From Corydoras sp. C115 (lineage: Eukaryota; Chordata; Actinopteri; Siluriformes; Callichthyidae), in NCBI GenBank assembly GCA_019802505.1, contig JAFMOC010000518.1, positions 302,501-366,500 of the forward strand: 64,000 nt of DNA. Reading direction: 5' to 3'. The position numbers were made by a program, and so were the translations under genes. The notes beneath the pieces are model-generated. The model was not told the origin of the DNA. It ran no database searches and saw only the letters and a list, made by a program, of their open reading frames with translations. Shown piece by piece: positions 46,031-58,645 of the stretch (position 1 is its first letter; the number at the start of each line of letters is the position of its first letter).

Positions 46031-46451
46031 CAGGGCCGGGCCACAAATCCATCACGTTGAATTACTACAATTTTTTTGTGTAAATCGATTTATTTCAATG
46101 AAAATTAGATTTTTGTTTAACGTTCAAAGCAACCGGCGAAGAGCTCCGCCCATCCCCGCGAGGTACGCGCACATAAACAACATGGCAGCGAGCGGGAGCC
46201 AACTCGTCCGTGAAGGCACGGCATCATCAGCCGTGTGGAACCGGTTCAGACGAAAACAAAGAAACTCATGCTGCAAAGTATTTTTAAAGACTGCTGCTGT
46301 CAAAGCTGAGAGCACGCCCAATCTGCTCAGCGTCTCCAACAGACACACTGCCGAGAGGGAGCGCGCTGCACGCTGCGCCACCACCGCGCAACAACAAACC
46401 AGCGCCGCCACATGACGGGACAGGAACCCGACGGAACCATCGCCCGCCCTA
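46031..46451 (+). mobile_element. hAT transposon relic with BED-finger-like start
   Basis: The ends CAGGGCCGGGC and (reverse) TAGGGCGGGCG resemble hAT terminal repeats. Between them an ATG at 46181 opens a frame beginning NMAASGSQLVREGTASSAVWN. It continues RFRRKQ, then a CC...NLLS...H arrangement like a decayed BED zinc finger of ZBED/hAT transposases. The frame ends at 46415 with no catalytic region. No 8 bp target duplication was found. Confidence 0.5.
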
Positions 46452-46624
46452 GTTTTCAGGTTTATTCTCAGTTTTTAAGATTTCGGAGTTTGTCGGGAAA
46501 AACTTGAACATCTCTGATCCAGCGTCTCATGACCGTCCACAAGTCTCTTCCCATCGTGTTTCTCCCGCGTTCTCCCGGGCCTTCCCTAAATGCTTTCTAT
46601 AACGCTTGTGGAACAGCTCGTACA

Positions 46625-48885
46625 GCTGCTCTGCTTTTTTCAGTCCTTGTCTTTCGGTTCTTGTCTTTTGGTTCTAGTCTCTCGGTTCTGGTCTCTTAGT
46701 TCTAGTCTTTCGGTTCCAGTCTCTTGGTTCTAGTTTTACGGTTCTAGTCTTTTGGTTCTAGTCTCTCGGTTCTGGTCTCTTAGTTCTAGTCTTTCAGTTC
46801 CAGTCTCTTGGTTCTAGTTTTACGGTTCTAGTCTTTTGGTTCTAGTCTCTCGGTTCTTGTCTTTCGGTTCTAGTCTTTTGGTTCTAGTCTTTCGGTTCTA
46901 GTCTCTGGTTTCTAGTCGTTTGGTTCTAGTCTCTCGGTTCTGGTCTCTTAGTTCTAGTCTTTCAGTTCCAGTCTCTTGGTTCTAGTTTTACGGTTCTAGT
47001 CTTTTGGTTCTAGTCTCTCGGTTCTTGTCTTTCGGTTCTAGTCTTTCAGTTCTAGTCTTTTGGTTCTAGTCTTTCGGTTCTAGTCTCTGGTTTCTAGTCT
47101 TTTGGTTCTAGTCTCTCGGTTCTTGTCTTTCGGTTCTAGTCTTTCAGTTCTAGTCTTTTGGTTCTAGTCTCTGGTTTCTAGTCGTTTGGTTCTAGTCTCT
47201 CGGTTCTGGTCTCTTAGTTCTAGTCTTTCGGTTCCAGTCTCTTGGTTCTAGTTTTATGGTTCTAGTCTTTTGGTTCTAGTCTCTCGGTTCTTGTCTTTCG
47301 GTTCTAGTCTTTCGGTTCTAGTCTTTCAGTTCTAGTCTTTTGGTTCTAGTCTTTTGGTTCTAGTCTATTGGTTCTAGTCTCTCGGTTCTTGTCTTTCAGA
47401 TCTAGTCTTTTGGTTCTAGTCTTTCGGTTCTAGTCTCTGGTTTCTAGTCGTTTGGTTCTAGTCTCTCGGTTCTGGTCTCTTAGTTCTAGTCTTTCGGTTC
47501 CAGTCTCTTGGTTCTAGTTTTACGGTTCTAGTCTTTTGGTTCTAGTCTCTCGGTTCTTGTCTTTCAGTTCTAGTCTTTCGGTTCTAGTCTTTTGGTTCTA
47601 GTCTTTCGGTTCTAGTCTCTGGTTTCTAGTCTATTGGTTCTAGTCTCTCGGTTCTTGTCTTTCAGTTCTAGTCTTTTGGTTCTAGTCTTTCGGTTCTAGT
47701 CTCTGGTTTCTAGTCTTTTGGTTCTAGTCTCTCGGTTCTTGTCTTTCGGTTCTAGTCTTTCGGTTCTAGTCTTTTGGTTCTAGTCTTTCAGTTCTAGTCT
47801 TTTGGTTCTAGTCTTTCGGTTCTTGTCTTTCGGTTCTAGTCTTTCGGTTCCAGTCTCTTGGTTCTAGTTTTACGGTTCTAGTCTTTTGGTTCTAGTCTCT
47901 CGGTTCTTGTCTTTCGGTTCTAGTCTTTCAGTTCTAGTCTTTTGGTTCTAGTCTCTGGTTTCTAGTCGTTTGGTTCTAGTCTCTCGGTTCTGGTCTCTTA
48001 GTTCTAGTCTTTCGGTTCCAGTCTCTTGGTTCTAGTTTTACGGTTCTAGTCTTTTGGTTCTAGTCTCTCGGTTCTTGTCTTTCAGTTCTAGTCTTTCGGT
48101 TCTAGTCTTTTGGTTCTAGTCTTTCGGTTCTAGTCTCTGGTTTCTAGTCTATTGGTTCTAGTCTCTCGGTTCTTGTCTTTCAGTTCTAGTCTTTTGGTTC
48201 TAGTCTTTCGGTTCTAGTCTCTGGTTTCTAGTCTTTTGGTTCTAGTCTCTCGGTTCTTGTCTTTCGGTTCTAGTCTTTCGGTTCTAGTCTTTTGGTTCTA
48301 GTCTTTCAGTTCTAGTCTTTTGGTTCTAGTCTTTCGGTTCTTGTCTTTCGGTTCTAGTCTTTCGGTTCCAGTCTCTTGGTTCTAGTTTTACGGTTCTAGT
48401 CTTTTGGTTCTAGTCTCTCGGTTCTTGTCTTTCGGTTCTAGTCTTTCAGTTCTAGTCTTTTGGTTCTAGTCTCTGGTTTCTAGTCGTTTGGTTCTAGTCT
48501 CTCGGTTCTGGTCTCTTAGTTCTAGTCTTTCGGTTCCAGTCTCTTGGTTCTAGTTTTACGGTTCTAGTCTTTTGGTTCTAGTCTCTCGGTTCTTGTCTTT
48601 CGGTTCTAGTCTTTCAGTTCTAGTCTTTTGGTTCTAGTCTTTTGGTTCTAGTCTCTGGTTTCTAGTCTTTTGGTTCTAGTCTCTCGGTTCTTGTCTTTCA
48701 GTTCTAGTCTTTTGGTTCTAGTCTTTCGGTTCTAGTCTCTGGTTTCTAGTCGTTTGGTTCTAGTCTCTCGGTTCTGGTCTCTTAGTTCTAGTCTTTCGGT
48801 TCCAGTCTCTTGGTTCTAGTTTTACGGTTCTAGTCTTTCGGTTCTAGTCTTTTGGTTCTAGTCTTTCGGTTCTAGTCTGTCATCG
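46625..48885. repeat. 2.2 kb minisatellite of a 14 bp unit with a 518 bp higher-order period
   Basis: About 160 copies of CTTTCGGTTCTAGT and variants (CTCTCGGTTCTGGT, GTTTTACGGTTCTAGT and others). Marker variants recur in the same order: the block starting GTCTCTCGGTTCTGGTCTCT is at 47461, 47979 and 48497, exactly 518 bases (37 x 14) apart. Confidence 0.95.
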
Positions 48886-48889
48886 CCTC

Positions 48890-49705
48890 ATCACAGCGTT
48901 CCGGTGAGAGTCGCGGCGCCGGCTCGTCCTCGTCTCCATCTCCATCACATGACCTCTGTGTAATACAATCACATGTAATGAAATTCCTGCAGCATTACAG
49001 GAGCGTCTGATTGTCCCTCATCTCAGCGGCGTCTTTAGACTAGAGGACATGTTAATTAAGACGGGTAATTAAGGAAGCGGCGTGAGGCGCATTCACTTTC
49101 CAATTTCACCGTCACGCTGAAATTAGATTTTTTAAACGGGTTCTTCAGAGTGTCGTCGTAAATCAGAGGACGGAAACCTGAGACCAACACGCCTCCACAA
49201 ACCTCATGTTCATCAGAAGAGACACCTCCATTACAGCCACAAGCTCCGCCTCCCACAAGAGCCAAACCACCCGGTCCAAGGTTCTCATTAAACTCAGACC
49301 TGCTCATGGTTCTGTTTACACTACTGTACCCCGCCCCCCCCCCCCCCGCTAAATTAATGTGTCTCAAGGTACCTGTTATCTTTCTGAACATTAATGTTCC
49401 TGAACAGTGAGTAACCATGACAACCTGCCTGCCACACAGTGTTATGGTGGTGGGCGATGGAGAACCATACGAGACAGAACATTTGACATTGATTAAAATA
49501 ATCATTACCACAGAGAACACACGACCCCTCCAACCAAAACAATACCTCCAGGGGGTCCTAGAGGTCCTGCTCCTAGGGTTCTAAGCTACAGAAACCATTT
49601 ATCAAGACCTTCTCCCAATGCAGTATATCCAGAGGATGGAGCATTCTGCACATTCCCTACTATCATCACCAGAACCAAAACCCAAGACCAAGACCCTGAA
49701 CGCTG

Positions 49706-49736
<31 letters not shown>

Positions 49737-50100
49737 CACTCGGTTCTGGATCAGTGATGGGGGCAGGGTTCTGTGTATTGTAAGGACGTTCAGTTGTTTA
49801 ATGAGGGAGCAGATCTTACTGACCGGGTCTGTAAGTCCACTCTGAATCTTTACTCACTGATCCAAATGTTCTGTTGGTTCCAGTTCTGGAGCTCAGACCT
49901 GTTCCTCATCGGTTCTTTTCCTGGTACCTGGGGCAGCGTCTCTGTTTTGTGGTGGCTGCAGAGCAGATTCTTTCTTTATTTATATGTTCTTGTTAAAGTT
50001 TCATTGGGAAATGTTTTCCTTCATGTGGGACGGCATGTCTCCATCAGTGGTGGTGATGGAGGGATGGGTGTGTGTGTGTGTGGGGGGGGCGTAATGGCTG
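48890..50100. other. Gene-free stretch
   Basis: 48960-49130 is AT-rich unique DNA with TTAATTAAGAC and GTAATTAAGGA. A C-run lies at 49333-49347 and a (GT)n at about 49710-49736. No exon recognised. Confidence 0.45.
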
Positions 50101-50104
50101 CAGT

Positions 50105-50440
50105 AACCCCCTGATTCCTCACTCCCTCTGTGGCAGAAGAGTGAAAAAAAACGGGCGACTCTTGGGGGACAAATATTTGAACAGATGTCTCAAGGTCTTC
50201 TGTTTCTCTGGAGTCCTGGATGTGAGCCGAAAAAGAGAAAGGTGCGGAGAAGAGCGAGATTGGCCAGAGTAAGAGAGACACCGGGATAGGTAACCATTAT
50301 AATAAGACCCATCATCCCTCATTCCCACTGCGACAGAATACCGAGCGAGGACACCTCTCCAGGGGACAAATATTTGAACAGATGTGTCAAGGTCTTTTCT
50401 TTCCTTCCTGTCCCTGGAGTCCTGCAGTGAGACAGCGGTG
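50105..50440. repeat. Imperfect direct duplication, period about 205 bp
   Basis: The blocks GGGGGACAAATATTTGAACA (50165) and GGGGACAAATATTTGAACAG (50371) are each preceded by a CTC(A)(C/T)TCCC...TG(G/C)(C/G)AGAA segment and followed by TCAAGGTCTT and CTGGAGTCCTG. The two halves are diverged copies of one about 130-base sequence. Confidence 0.75.
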
Positions 50441-50599
50441 GTGGTGGTGGTGGTGGTGGGGGGGGGGGGGGGGGGTGAGAAAGAGAGGAAAACGGAGATG
50501 GTGAGAGAAGCTGAAGGAGACAGAAATTTAAAAAATAAAAGGAATTTAAAGTCTGTAGGTCTGAGGTGGATCTGTTGGGATGTGGTATTCATTATTATT

Positions 50600-53500
50600 C
50601 AGTTATCGGTGTTCAATCACCTGAAGCCTGGTGTTATTCATCACTGATAATGAGCTTTTCTTAATTAGAAGGCAGGGAGGACACCATGTTTTTAAAATGA
50701 CCCTGTGGATCGCTCTGGTTCATAGGAGACCCTCCCTTAATGGGCTGCCATATTGGTCAGGGGGAGTCTGTAATGCCCTGTGATGTATTATATTATCATT
50801 TATTAAACAGATGACAGGAACATATCTGCAGCTCAGTAAACACCTCCGTGATCAGATCATCTCTGTGTCAATAAATGATTTCCACTCACGGCTTCTCTAA
50901 GGTCCCGTCTGGAGTTATGACATCACAACCCCACTGAACGCTGGCGCTGTATTTCACCTCCATCTGATTTTTCTTTTTGGTGATGATGCAGCGCGGCAGG
51001 AAGCGTTCTGACCTCCCGCCCGCCGCTCACGCTCAGCCGCCGGCCGAAAACCCGTAATTACACCATCAACGAGCGTGAATCCGTTTACACCTCTGCGCCG
51101 CCAGATAAAGGGCACGACGAGGGGAGGAAGAGGACGGCCGGTGTTACATCATTATCTCTCTCCATCAGACCCTCTGTTTGTTTTTTTTACTTTTTCACTT
51201 TTTTCGACCCCGAGGCCGCGAGCTAACACCTGCTGCAACGCGAGAACATTCACAGGCTCATTTACTGGAGCTGCATTCGCACCAATCTGAACGGGTTACA
51301 AAGAATTAATGACCTGAATAGTATTCATAATATCATTTATAATCTAAATAGACTGTGGAATCGTTTTCACAGATTATTTTTTTGATATAATAAATTCCTT
51401 CTTATTAATTAATGAATTATCTTTTGGAAGCTCTTGGGTTTTAACCAATCAGCTCTCGGATAAAACTCCAGACTGAAGCTCCTTCCCTCATGCCAGCGGT
51501 AATAAAAAGGCTAAATGAATATGATTCACTAAAGATTCACAAACCTGACTCCAGGCTCAGTGATTAATTAAAACGCCATCCACTCGAATGAGCGAGTGAA
51601 TCGGTTAAAGATAAATGATTCACCGACTCACACACTGAGCTGCTAAATGAGCGAGAAGTGAATCAATCAGACTTTAACGAATCACTGACACAAACACTAA
51701 TGTACAGGAAAGCCAATCGATTGCTGATGAATGATTCATTACCTCAAACATTGATTTGTGAAACTTTAGGAAAGTGATTAGTTTGTAATTAGTACAGATT
51801 CACCGACTCAAACCCAGAATGACCTTTAACAGTTTAAAAGATGATCCAGACTTGCAGAAATGATTCATCAGACGTTCTGTGGGTCTGATTCTGATTTCCG
51901 GTTAAAAATAAACAGATTTAAGTACTAATTTGAGCTCCTTTATTAATATTAATCAACATATGTGCAGTGCTCATGGTCAGGTTTAGGGGGCGCTGTTGAT
52001 CTTCACCTCTGCGCTAACCTACTTACAGATGAGTTCTTTAAACAGTGTTAATCTCTCTGAATAAAAGGTGAGACGGGAGATGACGTCAGGATTCCTCACA
52101 ACAGATACGGCGCTAAAAATATCACAGAAATGTTTCGAAACAATGCCTTTAAAAAGACAGAATTAAAGGTTTAAAGAGGAGCATCTGGTACATGAGGAGG
52201 ATCATCCTCAGTACAACCTCAGGAGCTCCAACCTGAATTCATCTCCCTCCGGAGCGCTGAGCCTCCATCCATTTGGAACGATGTCCAGGACGGCGGTCCA
52301 TCATTCGGGTGGAACATGATGAAGGGGTTAGTGTGGGTTCCGCTGATGACAGAGAACATTTGGGATGTGTGTTCCGTCATATAGATCTGGGTTCTTTGGT
52401 GATCCCCTGCAGCTCAGTCTCACGCTGAACTCTTCTGTCAGCGGAACGTGACTCTCATGTTAACTCCGGATCCGGAGCGCTTCAGAACCGGCTCGGTGTG
52501 ACGGCTCACGTTCCTAACAGGCGCTCGATCGATGATGAGGAACTCGGTTCAGGGCCAAAAAGAAATTTCACTAAATTAAAAATAAACAGAAAGCGGGATG
52601 TTGATGCCAGTGATGTCAGGAGAGATGAGAGCGCTGTGTTCTGCCCGACGTGCCCCGAGTTTCTAAACATCTGATTAACATGCGAGAGCAACGGGTTCGG
52701 GGTGTGGCGTGGCGGCGGGGGGGCGGCGGGGCGGGCTGATGGTTGAATAACAGATATACAGATGAAGATGAAGAGAAACAGACAGAGACAACGGGAGCGT
52801 GAAAGAACCAGCCAAAGGGCGAGTTACAGAGCGAGAGTGAGAAAGTGAAGAACATTGTGCTGATTCCTGAACATCATCCACCATCAATAACCCGAACCGA
52901 GCTTCAGATTTATTCTTTACATCTCAGAGTCAGAAATGAAGACCCTTCATCTGACAGCTGATTGGTTCAGATCCTCCTCACACTGATCTCACTCATCCCT
53001 CATTTAACTCCTCCTCCAGATCTGTGGAAAGAACATTGGCTGATTAACAGAGAGAGAGAACGAGCGAGAGAGAGAGATCTTCCTGTATGTTTGTGGAGTC
53101 TTCATGGCGTCTCTCTCTCTCTCTGTCTCTCTCTCGTCTCTCTCTCTCTCTCTCTCTCTCTGCGGGACGGTGGAACTCCTCTCTCCACATTCATGTTATT
53201 TGTTTTGTTTTGACAGCAGTGTGTTATATTGAAAGCCCGGCTGTCAAACTACATCACTTTACCCACCGGCGCCTCTCTCGCCCTCACAGAGCTTTAGAAA
53301 AGAAACCGCGAGAGCGTCGTGAACGGAACCAGCACGTCGTCAATTCCACCTTCACCAGATAAACGCTAAACGAGTCCCATTTATCAAACGACTAAAGAAC
53401 TCCACCATGTGTCCTCCGTCTGGAGTTCTCATCTCTGAACCTGGTTGCTGCCTCACTGTAGATCACTGCGTTTGTCTAATTATCCAAAACCACATCCTGT

Positions 53501-54860
53501 TTAACGCTCGCTATCAAGGACAGGATTTGATGAGCTTTGATGAGATTTGATGAATATTCTAAATCCCGATGATGCGACAATGAGAATCATCCGCTCTGAT
53601 TTAATTGTTATTAACACGAGTGCGGGTTCTGAAACGCTGCCAGGCTCCGATTCAGCGAAACCACACGAGTCATTAAAGGCTTAAACCTGATGTTCAGAAT
53701 ATCGCACATTTTAAAGGAGTAACGGGAAGTGTAAGAGCCCGTTAAAGGATTTAACTCTCAGCCAGTTTAACAAGACTCCTAAAACCAGAGGAGCCGTGGA
53801 TCGGACTCGGGTCCGAGGCTCGGCGTGCAGGCCTGCGCCGATTCAACCAGGCGGAGCTTCGTATCCGATCAAAAAGCTCTGCAGGAGAAAAAAAAACTAC
53901 AGACAAAAGCAAACGCATCTCTGGGGAAATTAAAAAAGACAAGAACGAAAAAACGTGGGGGAGACAAAAACACCATGTGAGTCTCTGATAACTCCGCTGG
54001 AGAGACCATTCAGCCAGAGTTAACGACGACTGAAGGGACCGGCAAGACCAGCCGAGATACCAGAACACCACGCCCAAAACAGTCCAGAGACCACGAAGGT
54101 CTTTCCATTCTAAAATAAACGAAACTGCTGCTCGTCACGATTGCCATGGCGATGGTTAACAAACGAAACATTAAACTAATAACTGAACTGAAGCAACGAG
54201 ACAGCCGGCCTCCGTGCAGCAGAACATGTACCGATGTAAACACCGTGTTTTTATTATCGTCACGCTCGACTGACCCTCACTTTCCGATGATCAGCTCGTG
54301 TTCAGATCAAGGTCACGTCTAGAACACGAATTAATGCCCGCACGCTCATCCCGTTTGCATCAGCGTCGTCATCATCAGCGTTGTCTTTCACGCCTGAAAG
54401 GAGCTGCCTAATATCCACCCCCCCCCCAACACAAACCCCCTCCGATTCGCTGGAGTGGAGGTCTTTTCGGACTCGCTGGGTCTCTGCGGTTCTCACAGAG
54501 AGAGGTTTGTGGAGCTGAGTGAAAAGCTGTGTTTGATATAATTACCCCTCACGCGCCCCATCGGCGCTTCAACCTTCAGCTCCGCTCAACCCGGATATTT
54601 TGGTCTTGTTGTTTTTTAGGAATAAACACAGAACATGACAGAATGACGCCTCCTGGCATTTCAGCACGACTGTTCTGTTTATATCATCTTAATGAAAGCA
54701 TCTGTATCCACAGCACCCCCCCCCCCCCCACGGTCACTGTACAGATGTTCCTGAGTCTTACCCTGTTTATACATGTAATGAAATCAGATCAAAAAGTTTG
54801 TAAATGTTCACACCTCAGAGCAGCCTCAAGGAAAAATTATTATTAAAAAACATTCTTATT
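50600..54860. other. Gene-free, largely unique stretch
   Basis: Mostly AT-moderate unique DNA with (CT)n at about 53112-53162 and C-runs at 54418-54427 and 54715-54730. Short frames on both strands have no recognisable domain. Confidence 0.45.
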
Positions 54861-54863
54861 ATT

Positions 54864-55207
54864 GGGCGGCTTAGTGGTTTAGCATGTTCTCCTCTCAGCA
54901 CTAGGGATTCCTTATTTGAAGCCCCATCTGGGTGGAGTTTCCATGTTCTCCCCGTGTCCGCGTGGGTTTCCTTCGGGTTCTCCGGTTTCCTCCCACAGTC
55001 CAAAAACATGGATCGAGGTCAACTGAGTTCTCCAAATTGCCCCCCTATAGGGTGTGTGTGTGTGTGTGTGTGTGTCCAGCGATAGATTGGCATCCTGTCC
55101 TGGGTGTATCTGCCCAGCGTCCGAAACGTTCTCCCCTGGATGGGCATGGGGGAACCCCCCCCATGCGACCCTAATATAGGATAAAGCAGAAGATAATGAA
55201 TGAATGG
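54864..55207 (+). mobile_element. DANA/Mermaid-like SINE
   Basis: Head GGCGGCTTAGTGGTTTAGCA (the GCACGGT segment is lost), then the usual central blocks, CATCCTGTCCTGGGTGTATC and an AATGAATGAATGG tail. Confidence 0.9.
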
Positions 55208-57700
55208 ATTATTATTATTATTGAAGCCCTAAAATATCAGAACAATACAGAATGAGCTTTAACATTTCTAACATTTCTAATTTAAGCAACCCAAACATTC
55301 AGTGATTAAGATGAGATCAGATAGACTTTTATTTGTCCCACGATGGGGAAATTCATCATTAAAGCAATCCCCCTCTTTAAATGCCTTCCATTAGATGCCG
55401 GGCTGTAAACTGCAGGTGTGAGTTTCTGTGGTCGTGAGGAAGTGATTATTATTTATGAAGTGTCTGGTGTGAACCTGCAGCAGGGGCTCCATGTGCATTA
55501 GACGTTTCCTCTGCTTTCTCCAGATTAAAAGGTCAGCTGGTACGAAGCGCCTGGCAGTAATTTTTGTTACTCGTTTTGGTGTCGAGCTTCATAAAGTGCG
55601 TTTAATTACAGACGAGGAGCCGAAGCGGCAACAGCTCGAGAGACGGAGTGCCTTGTGGAAAAGATGCCATTCTGACCCCGGAGAGCAGAACACCGTTCAG
55701 AATTACGGGGAAATCAAGCTGAAGGAAAACCCTGTGTGCTGCAGATGTGAGCAGCAGGTCTTCATAAAGCAGAGCAAAGCGCCGGCGCGTCCTCGTTCCC
55801 CAGCCGTTAATGCCTCCCATGAGAAAGAACTCATCAAAGTCTCATAAGGTCTTAATAAAAAAGTTCCCCACATTAATATTTACACTTGTGCTTCGTGTCT
55901 TTATGGAAGGTTTTGGGTTCTTCACCGTTTGATTCGGTTCTTTCAGGATTTGCAACAGACCCTCAGGTACCAGTTCAGGGACATGTGGAAGTGTGTCCTC
56001 ATGCTGCAGAGACTTTTACTGTAGATCCTGAATGTGATGGGGAGAATTAAGAAAGTGCTTTTGGGGAGCTGGGAATGAGCAGACTGAGGATCTGGTGGAG
56101 GTTCTATGCGTATGTTTCCATCCTCAGGTGACTGGACCTGTGGAACGACTTAAAGAACTGCGACGGGAAGGAGACGGAATATAACGTTAGGTTTTCTGAG
56201 AGAGGGAGCAGGTGTGTAAATCTTCCCTGACCCTTACTGAGAAGGGCAAATCAATTGGACCCTAATGAGCCCAATTCCCATGATGCTGCTGGGTTTGGTG
56301 TGTAAGAAGTGGGAGGGAGGGGTGGATTGACTGGCTGTAATAAATTGCTCCTTAATCTCGTCAGGTCTAAATGAAGCCAGAGGAAGTGAGATACGGCCGG
56401 GTTCCAGAGCCGGACTGAATGCTGCTAGATTAGATTCTCGTGGATATTAAGCTCCTGTCACTCAATTACAGGGTTTCCTCCGTGCCAGGACAATTACTCA
56501 CTGTTGATGCTTATGCTATATTACCATAATTATGTAACCTCTTTACTTTAAACCGACGTCTTGGATGTTACATTCATGCTTTGCAGTGTTTAGATTTTTT
56601 GCAAAAGACTTTCTACAGAATTCTGGGACACTGTCACAGGTCTTGGACTTTAATGATGGATGAGAATCCTCAGTGTCACCCTGGGGGTGGTTGAGGGTTA
56701 TGAATGTACTTAAATGTTATGAATAATTACAGTAGATCAAAATGCAAAATTAAGTGGACAAACATATCGGGACACAGCTCTGAATAATTAAATTCGGGTG
56801 TTTGTTCAGTCTCAGTCACAGGTTTATAAAATGCAGGACCGCGGACGGTATACGCTTTAAATCAGGCCCTTTCCAAAAGCTTACTTTGAGCTGTAGTGTT
56901 TTATTAACAGGCCCCGGGTTCACCGAGCTATTAAATATTAAAATCAAATGAGCTGACCTTACAGAACGTCTCACCTGCAGTAACACACCTCCACCAGAGG
57001 GGTCACTGAGGTGCTGGGCAGCTTTAGTGTGGCTCCACACGCAGGTCTTTCTGAAGTCATCCTCTCTGTACATGGTAAAAAGTTTTCATCCATTCTCCTG
57101 TTTATTTTGATTTTCAGGACTTATCCCGGTTCTTTTTTTGCTACAGGCGCTTTCACCAACAAAGACTTAAAAACCCTGAGCCGGTCGCTGCTGGGAGAAG
57201 AAGCCTCTGAACTATATCATCTCCAAACATCAGCGTTTTCTTCAAACCAGGATCACTAACTTCTCATTTTCCTGCTTCCACGCTTCATTAATGCACACGC
57301 TGTATTATCTTCAGGTTTGAAAGCACAAATATCTTTAAAAGGCTGGGTGAAGATCAGGTGAAGGTCCAAATGCCTATTTTAAGAGTAATAAAGCTTTATG
57401 AGCTATATCTGCTGAAATAACGGGACTATCAGACTCCTGAAACAGAAGCACCGCTTCATCTGGAGCTGAGAAGAGAAGCTTTATGAGCTGTTTATGAATA
57501 CAGAGGTGTATCAGTATGAGCCGATCATCATACAATCTGTAGTTATTATTATTATTATTATTATAATTAATAAAGAAGGAAACGCTGCTCTGCGCTGATC
57601 TTCAGCGACCTTTTGATTGAAATGAATCCGATGTCTGAAGCTCTGAGTTCAGCTTCAGCTCTCTATCAAATGTTTCAAATCAAATCGATGTTCTATAAAT
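55208..57700. other. Gene-free stretch with candidate conserved non-coding sequence
   Basis: 55500-55850 and 56220-56540 are repeat-free and rich in TAAT-type sites (for example ACCCTAATGAGCCCAATTCC and GGATATTAAGCTCC). A frame at 55491-55847 has no known domain. A (TTA)n run lies at 57545-57562. Confidence 0.35.
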
Positions 57701-57734
57701 AGAAAACATTTTAAAAATTCTGTACGACGGAGAA

Positions 57735-57881
57735 TCATTACCCCCCCCCCTGCCCCCCCCCCCCCCACACACACACACAATTAGTCTGAGGAAGGCAACT
57801 GTTTTATTAAAGTTTTCTTTTTATAGTAAACAGATGAAATAAACTCAGTGTCCCTTTGTTTCTTTACAGCTCATTAAAACT

Positions 57882-57927
<46 letters not shown>

Positions 57928-58118
57928 ATTAGAAGGTGGGTCTTTTTTTTTACAGCTCATGGAGTTATTTTTCAGCTTGTGGACTTTATTACAGTTTATT
58001 AAAAACAAGAAATAAACGGTAGAGCAGGAATATCTGTCTGATCTGAAAATATTTCTCTTTAAGTTACAGACGGATCTGTTTTTAACTTTAAAAAGAGATA
58101 CATGCTAACAGAACCTCT

Positions 58119-58152
<34 letters not shown>
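57735..58152. repeat. Cluster of C-runs, (GT)n and (CA)n
   Basis: C-runs at 57740-57765, (GT)n at 57883-57926 and (CA)n at 58121-58150. Confidence 0.85.
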
Positions 58153-58153
<1 letters not shown>

Positions 58154-58385
58154 ATCAGAACCTGTGTATTCAGGATCAAATGATGTGTAAAAAGCTGATC
58201 AGAGTTAAAGGTGATATATAAGTGAGTACAGTTCCACAGAACCTCCACAGTGGGGGATGTTAGGGGTGGTGGATGATTCTCACTGCTGCATGGTGGTGCA
58301 GGTGTTTCACTGTGTGTGGGGCTACTGGACTTTAAACCCTGTGTCCACTCACTGTCACACACCTCCACCTTACTGCTCTCAACCA

Positions 58386-58645
58386 ACCCTAACCTAACTC
58401 TAACCCTAACGCTAAACCAACCCTAACCCTAACCCTTACTAACCCTAACTCAACCCTAACCCACCCAGTCTAACCCTATGTAACCCTACCTAAACCTAAC
58501 CCTTCCCAAACCCTAAACCACCCCTCAATAACCCTCACCCCACTCCACCCTTACTAACATTAACCCAATCCTAACCCTTACTAACTTTACCCAACCTCAA
58601 ATAACCCTAAACCAAGCCTAACCCTGAACCCCTAACCAGGGCCAT
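58386..58645. repeat. Degenerate interstitial telomere-type repeat (CCCTAA)n
   Basis: About 260 bases of AACCCTAACC-type units with many variants (ACCCAACCCTAAC, CCCTTACTAACC, CCTCAATAACCC). It is related to the vertebrate telomere hexamer but heavily diverged. Orientation is CCCTAA on the + strand. Confidence 0.8.

Noticed and set aside
55491..55847. 118-codon + frame
   Set aside because: No known domain, no splice partners or neighbouring exons; could be conserved non-coding sequence instead.
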